Shown here piece after piece: positions 6,528-11,890 of a stretch of DNA of 64,000 nucleotides. The notes under the pieces were generated by a model. The model saw nothing but the letters and a program-made list of their open reading frames with translations, did not search any database and had not been told where the DNA came from. Numbering within the stretch: the first letter of the stretch is position 1; every line of letters starts with the position of its first letter. Position numbers and translations under genes: made by a program. This DNA is from a virus: the IMG/VR virus record IMGVR_UViG_3300049893_000724, positions 62,001-126,000 of that record; one strand, given 5' to 3'.

Positions 6528-6536
6528 GAGGTTTAT

Positions 6537-6581
6537 ACTTGTGATACTACTATATACTAGTCACAAGTATTTCACAGTCAA
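6537..6581 (-). promoter_or_regulatory. Possible promoter with operator-like inverted repeat, upstream of PTOX operon
   Basis: Minus strand -35 TTGACT (6576-6581); the -10 is unclear (TAGTAT at 16 bases or TATATA at 19). Across the -10 region an 8-base inverted repeat ACTTGTGA/TCACAAGT (6537-6568) could bind a regulator. The rest of 6582-6641 shows no gene. Confidence 0.4.
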
Positions 6582-6641
6582 CATTTTGTGTTCATTACGT
6601 AACACTGTTGAAGAAAATGTTAAATTTGTAACTTATCTAAA

Positions 6642-6726
6642 CGGAAAGGGTGGGATTCGAACCCACGGATGCTTTCACATCGCTAGTTTTCAAGACTAGA
6701 GCCTTCAACCACTCGACCACCTTTCC
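6642..6726 (-). tRNA. tRNA-Ser(TGA)
   Basis: 85 bases with the long variable arm of class II tRNAs; acceptor GGAAAGG/CCTTTCC, anticodon loop CTTGAAA, discriminator G. Confidence 0.95.
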
Positions 6727-6737
6727 AGTGGGGAGGT

Positions 6738-6989
6738 TCAGCGAACCTCAAAGTCCAAACGCTTTACTTTGCGTTGGCGTCTTGCCTCTTGCCAGGCAAT
6801 ATCTTGTGAAGAGAGAACATTGGTTTTTTGTTCTTTCTGAATAGAGTTTAGCATTACAACTCGTGATAAGTCAACTGCGGAAATCTTATCACCACGAATT
6901 GTTGCCATATTTGGACAACCACAAGTGATTGTTTTCGTTGGGTGTCCAGTAAGTTCTTTATTGCAATCTTTGCATCTTATTGAAATCAT
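6738..6989 (-). CDS. Zinc-ribbon-like small protein (83 aa)
   Basis: The N-terminus CKDCNKELTGHPTKTITCGC has two cysteine pairs (C-x2-C, C-x-C) that would hold one zinc. It is followed by a helical basic C-terminus (WQEARRQRKVKRLDF). Nucleic-acid or protein binding is likely. No closer family recognised. It lies between Dps-like and tRNA-Ser genes. Confidence 0.65.
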   Translation of the reverse strand: MISIRCKDCNKELTGHPTKTITCGCPNMATIRGDKISAVDLSRVVMLNSIQKEQKTNVLSSQDIAWQEARRQRKVKRLDFEVR

Positions 6990-7004
6990 TGTTCTTCATC
7001 CTAC

Positions 7005-7439
7005 TCATTGTAAATGAGATCTTAACTGCCAAACAAATTTACCGTGAGACTCCATTAAATCTTGAACTAGATTTGCAGTTGCGTATTGCTTTTGCCCTTC
7101 AGACTCTTCTGAAATCTCCTGCATTAGTTCACAAAACTTTTCGTTGTTCTCAAGCAGTTCCTGAAGCATTTCTTTTGCTCCTGTTGAACTTGCTGCTTCT
7201 TTAATCTGAGTAACCTCAAGCATTCTTGAAAGAGAACTGAGAGGTTTTACATTCAGATAACGCATATGTTCTGAGAGACGATCAATCTCTTCAAACATAG
7301 TTTCGTACTGTCCACCAAAGAGTTGATGAAGTTGAGTGAAATCTTCACCAACTACATTCCAATGAAATGCCCAAGTTTTATGAAACAAAACAAAAAGTGA
7401 TGACTGAGCATCACTCAAGAGTTTAAATAGTTTTTCCAT
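7005..7439 (-). CDS. Dps-like ferritin-fold protein (144 aa)
   Basis: The segment FHKTWAFHWNVVGEDFTQLH plus QYETMFEEIDRLSEHMRYL matches the Dps/ferritin signature, with the HxxW, H, D and E residues of the ferroxidase site between subunits. Dps proteins form 12-mers that oxidise iron with peroxide and protect DNA. The length is normal. It has its own late promoter (GATAAATA, 7457-7464) about 18 bases upstream, so it is expressed late; a role in protecting phage DNA or storing iron is inferred. Confidence 0.8.
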   Translation of the reverse strand: MEKLFKLLSDAQSSLFVLFHKTWAFHWNVVGEDFTQLHQLFGGQYETMFEEIDRLSEHMRYLNVKPLSSLSRMLEVTQIKEAASSTGAKEMLQELLENNEKFCELMQEISEESEGQKQYATANLVQDLMESHGKFVWQLRSHLQ

Positions 7440-7456
7440 TATACTCTTTTTTTAAA

Positions 7457-7464
7457 TATTTATC
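7457..7464 (-). promoter_or_regulatory. Late promoter (GATAAATA) for the Dps-like gene
   Basis: T4-type late octamer on the minus strand, between tRNA-Val and the Dps-like start codon at 7439. Confidence 0.65.
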
Positions 7465-7467
7465 AAG

Positions 7468-7539
7468 TGGGCGATGACGGATTCGAACCGCCGACCAATT
7501 GCGTGTAAAGCAACTGCGCTACCGCTGCGCTAATCGCCC
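7468..7539 (-). tRNA. tRNA-Val(TAC)
   Basis: 72 bases; acceptor GGGCGAT/ATCGCCC, anticodon loop TTTACAC, T-loop TTCGAAT, discriminator A. Confidence 0.95.
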
Positions 7540-7575
7540 GTGTTATGTTTCCAGTAGCCACTCTTATCTCCCATA

Positions 7576-7670
7576 AGGAAGATGTAGGCATCGAACCTAC
7601 AAAGGACAGTCTCTAACGAAACCGCTGGGAATTCCACCCAGAACATAGTTGGAAGAACCAAAGTACTTCC
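7576..7670 (-). pseudogene. Degenerate class II tRNA-like element
   Basis: A perfect T-arm (GTAGG-TTCGATG-CCTAC), a 3' strand that pairs with GGAAG at 7666-7670, and a variable-arm-like hairpin (GTTTC-GTTA-GAGAC). A stem CTGGG/CCCAG is closed by a loop TGGAATT that lacks the invariant T33, and the D-arm is absent. Length 95. It looks like a decayed Ser/Leu/Tyr-type tRNA or a tRNA-mimic between tRNA-Asn and tRNA-Val. Confidence 0.45.
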
Positions 7671-7672
7671 AA

Positions 7673-7744
7673 CTCCCCCTCCTGGATTCGAACCAGGGAC
7701 CAAATGATTAACAGTCATCTGCGCTACCGCTGCGCCAAGGAGGA
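7673..7744 (-). tRNA. tRNA-Asn(GTT)
   Basis: 72 bases; acceptor TCCTCCT/AGGGGGA, anticodon loop CTGTTAA, T-arm CCTGG-TTCGAAT-CCAGG, discriminator G. Confidence 0.94.
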
Positions 7745-7748
7745 ATGA

Positions 7749-7835
7749 GGAGAAGGAGTGCTCTTGGGCGAACCCGCAGGATCACTTCTCCTATTGGCGT
7801 CTTTCTAGGCTATCTGCCTAGCGACTACCAAGAGC
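7749..7835 (-). ncRNA. Structured RNA spacer between tRNA-Gly and tRNA-Asn
   Basis: About 80 bases right after tRNA-Gly that fold strongly. An 8-base stem GCTCTTGG/CCAAGAGC (7760-7835) encloses a hairpin CTAGGC/GCCTAG and a GGG-TTCG-CCC hairpin. An alternative long hairpin pairs GGAGAAG with CTTCTCC (7749-7791). The first stem shares three bases with the tRNA-Gly 3' end, so the two folds compete. It may be a processing signal or a stable RNA like T4 RNAs C and D; function unknown. Confidence 0.45.
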
Positions 7836-7903
7836 GGGTAACCGGGTTCGAACCGGTGATTCCAACTTGGAAGGATGGCGTGTTACCGCTACACCATACC
7901 CGC
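7833..7903 (-). tRNA. tRNA-Gly(TCC)
   Basis: 71 bases; acceptor GCGGGTA/TACCCGC, anticodon loop CTTCCAA, T-arm ACCGG-TTCGAAC-CCGGT, discriminator T. Confidence 0.95.
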
Positions 7904-7907
7904 AGGT

Positions 7908-7945
7908 GAGAAACATAGAGGGGTGGTGGTGTCTCTACGTTTCTC
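7908..7945 (-). other. Hairpin in leader of tRNA-Gly
   Basis: A 13-base inverted repeat (7908-7920 with 7933-7945) around a 12-base loop. The single non-Watson-Crick pair is A-C on plus but G-U on minus, so it fits a minus-strand RNA. It lies just after the start expected from the promoter at 7954-7982. Confidence 0.5.
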
Positions 7946-7953
7946 ATATGACA

Positions 7954-7982
7954 ATTATAAGGTGTGGATTTATAATTGTCAA
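7954..7982 (-). promoter_or_regulatory. Consensus sigma-70 promoter for tRNA-Gly, near-symmetric
   Basis: Minus strand TTGACA, 17 bases, TATAAT, both boxes perfect. The whole promoter is an 11-base inverted repeat (7950-7980), so the plus strand also carries ATGACA, 17 bases, TATAAT. Confidence 0.75.
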
Positions 7983-7983
7983 G

Positions 7984-8065
7984 TGTCGATGAAAGGACTT
8001 GAACCTTCACAGAATACTCTACTGGAACCTAAACCCAGCGCGTCTACCAATTCCGCCACATCGAC
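7984..8065 (-). tRNA. tRNA-Leu(TAG)
   Basis: 82 bases with a long variable arm; acceptor GTCGATG/CATCGAC, anticodon loop TTTAGGT, T-loop TTCAAGT, discriminator A. Its first base is also the last base of the HNH gene stop codon. Confidence 0.94.
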
Positions 8066-8367
8066 TAATTACGAAGTTCTACGTGAACCTCACGATGACA
8101 GTTAGCACAAAGTATAGAACACTTGTCTAACTCTGCTTGTATTTTTTTCCAACTCCAAAGTCGCATCTTAGTCCAAGATGCTTCTTTTTCTATTGGATTA
8201 AGATGGTGAAATTCTAAAACATCTGGATACTTATCATATCCACATCTTTCACATTTTCCACCTTTGTATTCTACGGCATCAAGTTTTCTTTGACGCCATC
8301 TTTGAATACAATACTGATTGAAGGCAGATTTCTCTTCCTCCGTCATCAGTTTATATGGTTTACTCAT
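8065..8367 (-). CDS. HNH homing-type endonuclease (100 aa)
   Basis: A compact HNH nuclease: a zinc pair CERCGYDKYPDVLEFHHLNP near residues 39-58 and a second pair CSILCANCHREVH near the C-terminus form the beta-beta-metal site (HH, N, H). The N-terminal basic helices (QRWRQRKLD) probably bind DNA. It stands alone between tRNA-Arg and tRNA-Leu with its own TATAAATA late promoter, as freestanding homing endonucleases of T4-like phages do. The target site is not visible. Confidence 0.85.
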   Translation of the reverse strand: MSKPYKLMTEEEKSAFNQYCIQRWRQRKLDAVEYKGGKCERCGYDKYPDVLEFHHLNPIEKEASWTKMRLWSWKKIQAELDKCSILCANCHREVHVELRN

Positions 8368-8392
8368 TAGATTAGAATGTATAAGTCTAATC

Positions 8393-8400
8393 TATTTATA
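8393..8400 (-). promoter_or_regulatory. Late promoter (TATAAATA) for the HNH gene
   Basis: Perfect T4 late octamer 26 bases upstream of the HNH start codon, between it and tRNA-Arg. Confidence 0.75.
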
Positions 8401-8407
8401 AACCAAA

Positions 8408-8480
8408 CAGGCACGGAGAGGGTCGAACTCCCAATCGACATCTTAGAAGGATGCTGCATTATCCATTATGCTACGTGCCC
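8408..8480 (-). tRNA. tRNA-Arg(TCT)
   Basis: 73 bases; anticodon loop CTTCTAA, T-arm GGGAG-TTCGACC-CTCTC, acceptor GGGCACG/CGTGCCT with a terminal G-U, discriminator G. Confidence 0.92.
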
Positions 8481-8506
8481 AAAAGACCTCCTGGTTTGTG
8501 CATCGT

Positions 8507-8566
8507 TGAGAGGCATAGGAGGGGCAGGACTTACACGGAGTTTGGACCCCCGCTGCCTATGAGAGT
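8507..8566 (-). ncRNA. Structured 5' leader of the tRNA-Arg transcript
   Basis: Minus-strand stem CATAGG/CCTATG (8514-8561) continued by GGGG/CCCC around a 20-base G/C-rich loop. It begins where the promoter at 8567-8595 should start RNA, so this is the first segment of that transcript. No tRNA anticodon arm is seen. Role unknown; processing leader or regulatory RNA. Confidence 0.4.
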
Positions 8567-8595
8567 ATTGTATCAGTTCTTAGGGCAGTCGTCAA
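8567..8595 (-). promoter_or_regulatory. Sigma-70 promoter for tRNA-Arg
   Basis: Minus strand TTGACG, 17 bases, TACAAT, located in the last codons of the 132-aa gene. Confidence 0.65.
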
Positions 8596-8971
8596 CCCAT
8601 ACAGAACAAATCCTCATTTCACCTCCTAATAATCTTTGAGCTTCTGAGCTATCTGGAGCTTTCTCGCTTAACCGTGGCAAAGGTATTTTAGGTGTTCCAG
8701 TGTCTCCTGTCAAGCGTTCATATTCACGAATAGCTCTATCAACATCACGCTCGACTCTTCTTTCAATAATCTTAGGGTCTTTAAGCAGCACGTCGTTGAT
8801 TACAGTGCCTGGGAATAGGGACCTCTGAACCTCGTCTAAGAGGTCCCAGAGCGCCTCCTGGGACGCTCCAGTGCATTGGGAGAGAGTTGCTACGATACCA
8901 CTTAATACAACGCTTATAAGGATTATCTGGTTCTTATCTGGTTTCTTCTTTCCGAAGTTAAAATTAAACAT
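8573..8971 (-). CDS. Membrane-anchored protein next to lysozyme (132 aa)
   Basis: Short polar start (KKKPDKNQ), one hydrophobic helix (about residues 15-32), then a periplasm-type domain with charged helices (KIIERRVERDVDRAIREYER) and a Pro-rich part. It follows the lysozyme-like gene, the usual place of holin or spanin functions, and a helix-anchored, charged ectodomain would fit a spanin; this is inference. A terminator T-run abuts its ATG, and a late promoter sits at 9001-9008. Confidence 0.6.
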   Translation of the reverse strand: MFNFNFGKKKPDKNQIILISVVLSGIVATLSQCTGASQEALWDLLDEVQRSLFPGTVINDVLLKDPKIIERRVERDVDRAIREYERLTGDTGTPKIPLPRLSEKAPDSSEAQRLLGGEMRICSVWVDDCPKN

Positions 8972-8998
8972 AAAAAAAGGGGAGTAGCAACACTCCCC
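8972..8998 (-). terminator. Rho-independent terminator abutting a start codon
   Basis: Minus-strand stem GGGGAGT/ACTCCCC, loop of six, seven T, then directly the ATG of the 132-aa gene. Confidence 0.8.
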
Positions 8999-9000
8999 TC

Positions 9001-9008
9001 TATTTATT
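9001..9008 (-). promoter_or_regulatory. Late promoter (AATAAATA) placed before the terminator
   Basis: The octamer is three bases upstream of the terminator stem, so RNA should start within the 5' arm of the hairpin and not form it. Confidence 0.6.
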
Positions 9009-9032
9009 ATTCAGTTGTTATATTTTATTGTA

Positions 9033-9665
9033 TCAAACTTCTACCGTGATCAGTTTGGAAGCATACTCATGAGCATACGAAGTGCGGGCACCATGATGCC
9101 CCCAACCAATCCAACTATACGCATAGTCCATGTAACGATTGATAGACTTACCTGGAGTTTTCATCCTGTCTTCAATACGTTGCCATTGAACCTCAGTCGT
9201 TAGATAACGAAGTTGCGTATGAAGTGATGATGGAGAACCACCATACTTCTTAGCAAAATCACCCAATCCATAATATCTGTTGGCAGATGTCCATTGGATC
9301 AGTCCATAACCGCCGTAGCAATTATAGTAACTGGTCCTGCTACCACCTTCACAAACATTAGGAACAAAAGTAGACTCTTGTCTAATGTTGCCCATGATAG
9401 TAGCAAGGGCGTTTCTGTCTTTAATACCACGCTCCTGGAAGAATGCCAGGGTAGCATTTTCATGTTCATTACACCCTTTACAAATTAGCCTTTTCTCTTT
9501 TGGCTTTTCAGCGGGAGCAACCTCTTTGGTCGCTGTCGTATCAAACTCCTTAATGATTGAGAATGGCACTGGAGGTGCCGTCAGAGGAGGAAATACAGGC
9601 AGTGTTGCCACATTGGTTGTAACCGTTGCCACAAGAGGCAGGGCTACTGTAAAGAAATTTTGCAC
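9033..9665 (-). CDS. Phage tail-lysozyme-like muralytic enzyme (210 aa)
   Basis: Begins with GTG 9665. An N-terminal hydrophobic stretch (about residues 4-28) could be a signal or signal-anchor, followed by a Pro/Lys-rich linker and C-x2-C. The catalytic domain starts near residue 68: FFQERGIKDRNALATIMGNI, RQESTF (Glu97), GGYGLIQWTSANRY and SLHTQLRYL match the phage lysozyme-2 family that cuts peptidoglycan. Probably the endolysin or a virion muramidase. The gene follows a sigma-70 promoter with a long structured leader (9666-9788). Confidence 0.75.
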   Translation of the reverse strand: MQNFFTVALPLVATVTTNVATLPVFPPLTAPPVPFSIIKEFDTTATKEVAPAEKPKEKRLICKGCNEHENATLAFFQERGIKDRNALATIMGNIRQESTFVPNVCEGGSRTSYYNCYGGYGLIQWTSANRYYGLGDFAKKYGGSPSSLHTQLRYLTTEVQWQRIEDRMKTPGKSINRYMDYAYSWIGWGHHGARTSYAHEYASKLITVEV

Positions 9666-9788
9666 TAGTTTTAATTGAACTCTACATCCGTATAGGGAAA
9701 GCGCACTTCCCTCTTCTCAGAGGGCAGACCCCACGGCTCTAAATCAACTCAAAGTCTCATTATGAGAAAACCCACTTTTCAGTGGGTT
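9666..9788 (-). promoter_or_regulatory. Structured leader with an 11-codon ORF, upstream of lysozyme
   Basis: RNA starting at the 9795 promoter would begin with hairpin AACCCACT-GAAA-AGTGGGTT (9769-9788, GNRA-type loop). A palindrome TCTCATTATGAGA and hairpin CCCTCT-GAGA-AGAGGG (9709-9724) follow. Next comes GTG 9706 to TAA 9671 encoding (M)RFPYTDVEFN, then the lysozyme GTG. The first hairpin lacks a strong T-run, so it is either a weak terminator of the upstream gene or part of a riboregulator. Confidence 0.45.
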
Positions 9789-9794
9789 ATTAGC

Positions 9795-9823
9795 ATTATA
9801 AGTTTTTATTTAGATTTTGTCAA
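9795..9823 (-). promoter_or_regulatory. Perfect sigma-70 promoter before the lysozyme leader
   Basis: Minus strand TTGACA, 17 bases, TATAAT with no mismatch. A TCTAAATA late-like octamer (9807-9814) lies in the spacer. Confidence 0.75.
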
Positions 9824-9993
9824 GATTCTGGTTCTAGAGAGACAATTTCTAATTCATCTCCTTCTGGTTCAATCCACTCATAGAACTCAGCAAGAATAGC
9901 ACGGGCATCCTCTTTTGGAATACTCATATCAGCAGCACGGTCAAGAGACCAAGTTCGTACATGAGCAACAATGTCTTCAGTCGTTGCATTCAT
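9820..9993 (-). CDS. Hypothetical acidic protein (57 aa)
   Basis: ATG 9993 is chosen because the longer frame would overlap the endonuclease gene extensively; this start overlaps it by only 17 bases. The sequence is helical (DIVAHVRTWSLDRAADMS, DARAILAEFYEWIE) with an acidic tail. No motif recognised; small conserved-looking phage protein. Confidence 0.55.
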   Translation of the reverse strand: MNATTEDIVAHVRTWSLDRAADMSIPKEDARAILAEFYEWIEPEGDELEIVSLEPES

Positions 9994-10420
9994 AATAGTC
10001 TTTTCGGAAGTACCTGTTGAGGATGTTGCTATTGTAGTATCTGGGTACTCCACTGTCAAGGGACTCTGTGAGGACGTTATGTGCGAATAGCTGTCGCGTT
10101 TCCTCAAAGTTTGTTTTGCCCTTTGTTTTATGTAATGATAAAATAGTGCGCGTAAAATTCTCCCTACCATACTTATCTACATCTTCCTTAAGTTCTGGAC
10201 ATGATCCGTAGTATTTTTTCCAATCAGACTCCGACTTAACTTTTCTAGATTTTCCTCTTGGTGTGCGGAAACTCCAGAAATACTTTCTACCAATATAGTC
10301 ACGATTAGTTTGGTTGCAATGAATATGATATACAAAACCAAAATAATCTTGAATATCACTTGAACCAAATACCTCTCCATTGTAGGTCCAAGGATTTTCA
10401 TAGTCAATATCTATACTCAT
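9977..10420 (-). CDS. GIY-YIG-like homing endonuclease (147 aa)
   Basis: FGFVYHIHCNQTNRDYIGRK is a GIY-YIG-type core with degenerate first motif (GFVY for GIY, DYIGRK for YIG). It is followed by WKKYYGSCPELKEDVDKYG and FTRTILSL, the block typical of Seg-type phage endonucleases, which carry the conserved Arg and Glu region. The C-terminal part holds a Glu/Asn-rich helix (ETRQLFAHNVL). ATG 10420 is preferred; a TTG 13 codons upstream is possible. A CATAAATA late motif lies 27 bases upstream. Position after nrdB fits a mobile endonuclease targeting the nrd region. Confidence 0.75.
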   Translation of the reverse strand: MSIDIDYENPWTYNGEVFGSSDIQDYFGFVYHIHCNQTNRDYIGRKYFWSFRTPRGKSRKVKSESDWKKYYGSCPELKEDVDKYGRENFTRTILSLHKTKGKTNFEETRQLFAHNVLTESLDSGVPRYYNSNILNRYFRKDYYECND

Positions 10421-10565
10421 CAAGAATGTATAACACTTCGTCCAGATATTTATGAGCAAGTCCTTTCATATCCATATCGTGCCTAACGTGCTCTGTGTGA
10501 AGTTGATTCTTGAGTTTTAAAACACGAACCTTAAGTTCTTCTTTCGTTATTTTATTTTTAGACAT
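10404..10565 (-). CDS. Small helical protein (53 aa)
   Basis: Charged, likely all-helical: KNKITKEELKVRVLKLKNQL then HTEHVRHDMD and LDEVLYILDEY. It overlaps the endonuclease start by 17 bases and starts just after the terminator at 10566-10590. Looks like a conserved small phage protein of unknown function. Confidence 0.6.
   Translation of the reverse strand: MSKNKITKEELKVRVLKLKNQLHTEHVRHDMDMKGLAHKYLDEVLYILDEYRY
10447..10454 (-). promoter_or_regulatory. Late promoter (CATAAATA) for the endonuclease gene
   Basis: Octamer within the 53-aa gene, 27 bases upstream of ATG 10420. Confidence 0.5.
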
Positions 10566-10590
10566 AAAAAAGAGGAGCTTATTGCTCCTC
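10566..10590 (-). terminator. Rho-independent terminator of the nrd operon
   Basis: Minus-strand stem GAGGAGC/GCTCCTC with loop AATAA and six T. The loop contains the TAA stop of the 54-aa gene. Confidence 0.85.
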
Positions 10591-10743
10591 TATGTAGTAA
10601 TTATTGTTCATCCATTCATTACAATAGTCATAATCTCCAAACAAATACTCATCACACTCTGCAGCGTCTTTATATGCGTTCAGGATTGCCTGTTCGCACC
10701 ATTCATCATAGTTTGAATCCTGAGAAAGTATTTTTGGTAACAT
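10579..10743 (-). CDS. Acidic small protein after nrdB (54 aa)
   Basis: Strongly acidic with many Tyr (CDEYLFGDYDYCNEWMNNNY). ATG 10743 lies inside nrdB, overlapping its last 38 bases in another frame; a TTG or GTG slightly upstream is also possible. The stop is in the terminator loop. The CNE/CEQ cysteines might suggest a redox role next to nrdB, but no glutaredoxin motif is present. Confidence 0.5.
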   Translation of the reverse strand: MLPKILSQDSNYDEWCEQAILNAYKDAAECDEYLFGDYDYCNEWMNNNYYIEEQ

Positions 10744-11890
10744 CTTGCTTGATTCCACCAACTACATATGATTCTACCTCCGTTTCCTGGGGAGCAACCT
10801 GAAGACCTTTGGAAGAAATCCAGTGCTGGGTCCAAGGAAGGGGATTATTGTTTGCTGAAATATCGTATTGGGGTTTTAATCCAATTGCTTTAAGTCTTCT
10901 GTTTGCAATCCATTCGACGTATTGCTGAAGAAGTTTGTCGTTCAGTCCAATCATGCTGCCATCTTTGAACAGATAATCTGCCCATCTCTTTTCTTCGTTT
11001 ACAGCACGATCAAACATCTTATACGTCCACTCCTCTTCTTCCTTCATAATCTGCTTCATTTCTGGATCATCACCATCACGCCATTTGTTTAAAATGTTTT
11101 GAGTGATAGCTAGATGTTGGTTTTCGTCTCTTGCGATAAGAGAGATGATCTTAGCGGATCCTTCCATAAGCTTAAGTTCGCCAAAGGCGAAACTACAAGC
11201 AAAACTAACGTAGAACCGAATACCTTCAAGAATGTTAACGTTTGCGACTGCTCTGTACAGTTTTCGTTTGACATCGTTGAGTGTTTCTTTTGCGTTTTGA
11301 ACTCCTTCAAGTCTGAACATCCAATCGTTGGAAGTTCCATAGTTTTGCGCTGACTGAATAAAGTCATCATATGATTCCGTAACGGTCTTAGCACGCTCCA
11401 GAATACGCTCATCCCTGATGATAGTATCAAATACCTCACTTGGGTCTGAATAAACGTTTTTAATGATGTAGGTGTATGAGCGACTATGGATCATCTCCAT
11501 AAATCCCCATACTTCCATACACGCCTCCAGTTCAGGAAGAGAGCAATATGGAATAAATGCCATACCAGGACCACGACCCTGAACTGAGTCAAGCATAATT
11601 TGATACTTTAAATTAGAAGTGTAGATATGCTTTTGTTCTGGGCGCAAAGTTTGATAGTCACCGCGATCCTTCTGGAGAGACACCTCTTCGGGTCTCCAGA
11701 AGTATCCAAGTTGCTGAGTAGTCAGTTTATCGAAGATAGGATATTTGTACGAATCATATCTCTGGATTCCAAGAGGTTGTCCAAAAAACATTGGTTGTTT
11801 TTTGGTGTCAACTTTTTCAGTATTAAAAACCGTCATTCCTTTGATTTGGGGTTCCTCTGTTGAGGAAATTTTAAACTGCACAGGATTCAC
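10706..11890 (-). CDS. nrdB: Ribonucleotide reductase class Ia, beta subunit
   Basis: 394 aa, full length. The di-iron and radical residues of NrdB are present: WGFMEMIHSRSYTYI holds Glu, His and the radical Tyr (as in E. coli Glu115, His118, Tyr122), LEGIRFYVSF holds the second Glu, and ARDENQHLA the last Glu and His. The C-terminus FSGFKL resembles the tail that docks onto NrdA. It makes dNTPs for phage replication together with NrdA. Its start overlaps nrdA by 20 bases. Confidence 0.97.
   Translation of the reverse strand: MNPVQFKISSTEEPQIKGMTVFNTEKVDTKKQPMFFGQPLGIQRYDSYKYPIFDKLTTQQLGYFWRPEEVSLQKDRGDYQTLRPEQKHIYTSNLKYQIMLDSVQGRGPGMAFIPYCSLPELEACMEVWGFMEMIHSRSYTYIIKNVYSDPSEVFDTIIRDERILERAKTVTESYDDFIQSAQNYGTSNDWMFRLEGVQNAKETLNDVKRKLYRAVANVNILEGIRFYVSFACSFAFGELKLMEGSAKIISLIARDENQHLAITQNILNKWRDGDDPEMKQIMKEEEEWTYKMFDRAVNEEKRWADYLFKDGSMIGLNDKLLQQYVEWIANRRLKAIGLKPQYDISANNNPLPWTQHWISSKGLQVAPQETEVESYVVGGIKQDVTKNTFSGFKL

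Noticed and set aside
7760-7835. Reading the spacer after tRNA-Gly as another tRNA
   Set aside because: It is 76 bases long with a closing stem, but lacks a proper T-loop, D-arm and anticodon loop, and overlaps the tRNA-Gly 3' end.
9994-10170. Longer form of the 57-aa protein
   Set aside because: It would lie antiparallel in frame sense with the endonuclease coding region (another frame of the same strand) and has low-complexity Ser/Thr content; the ATG at 9993 fits the operon overlap.
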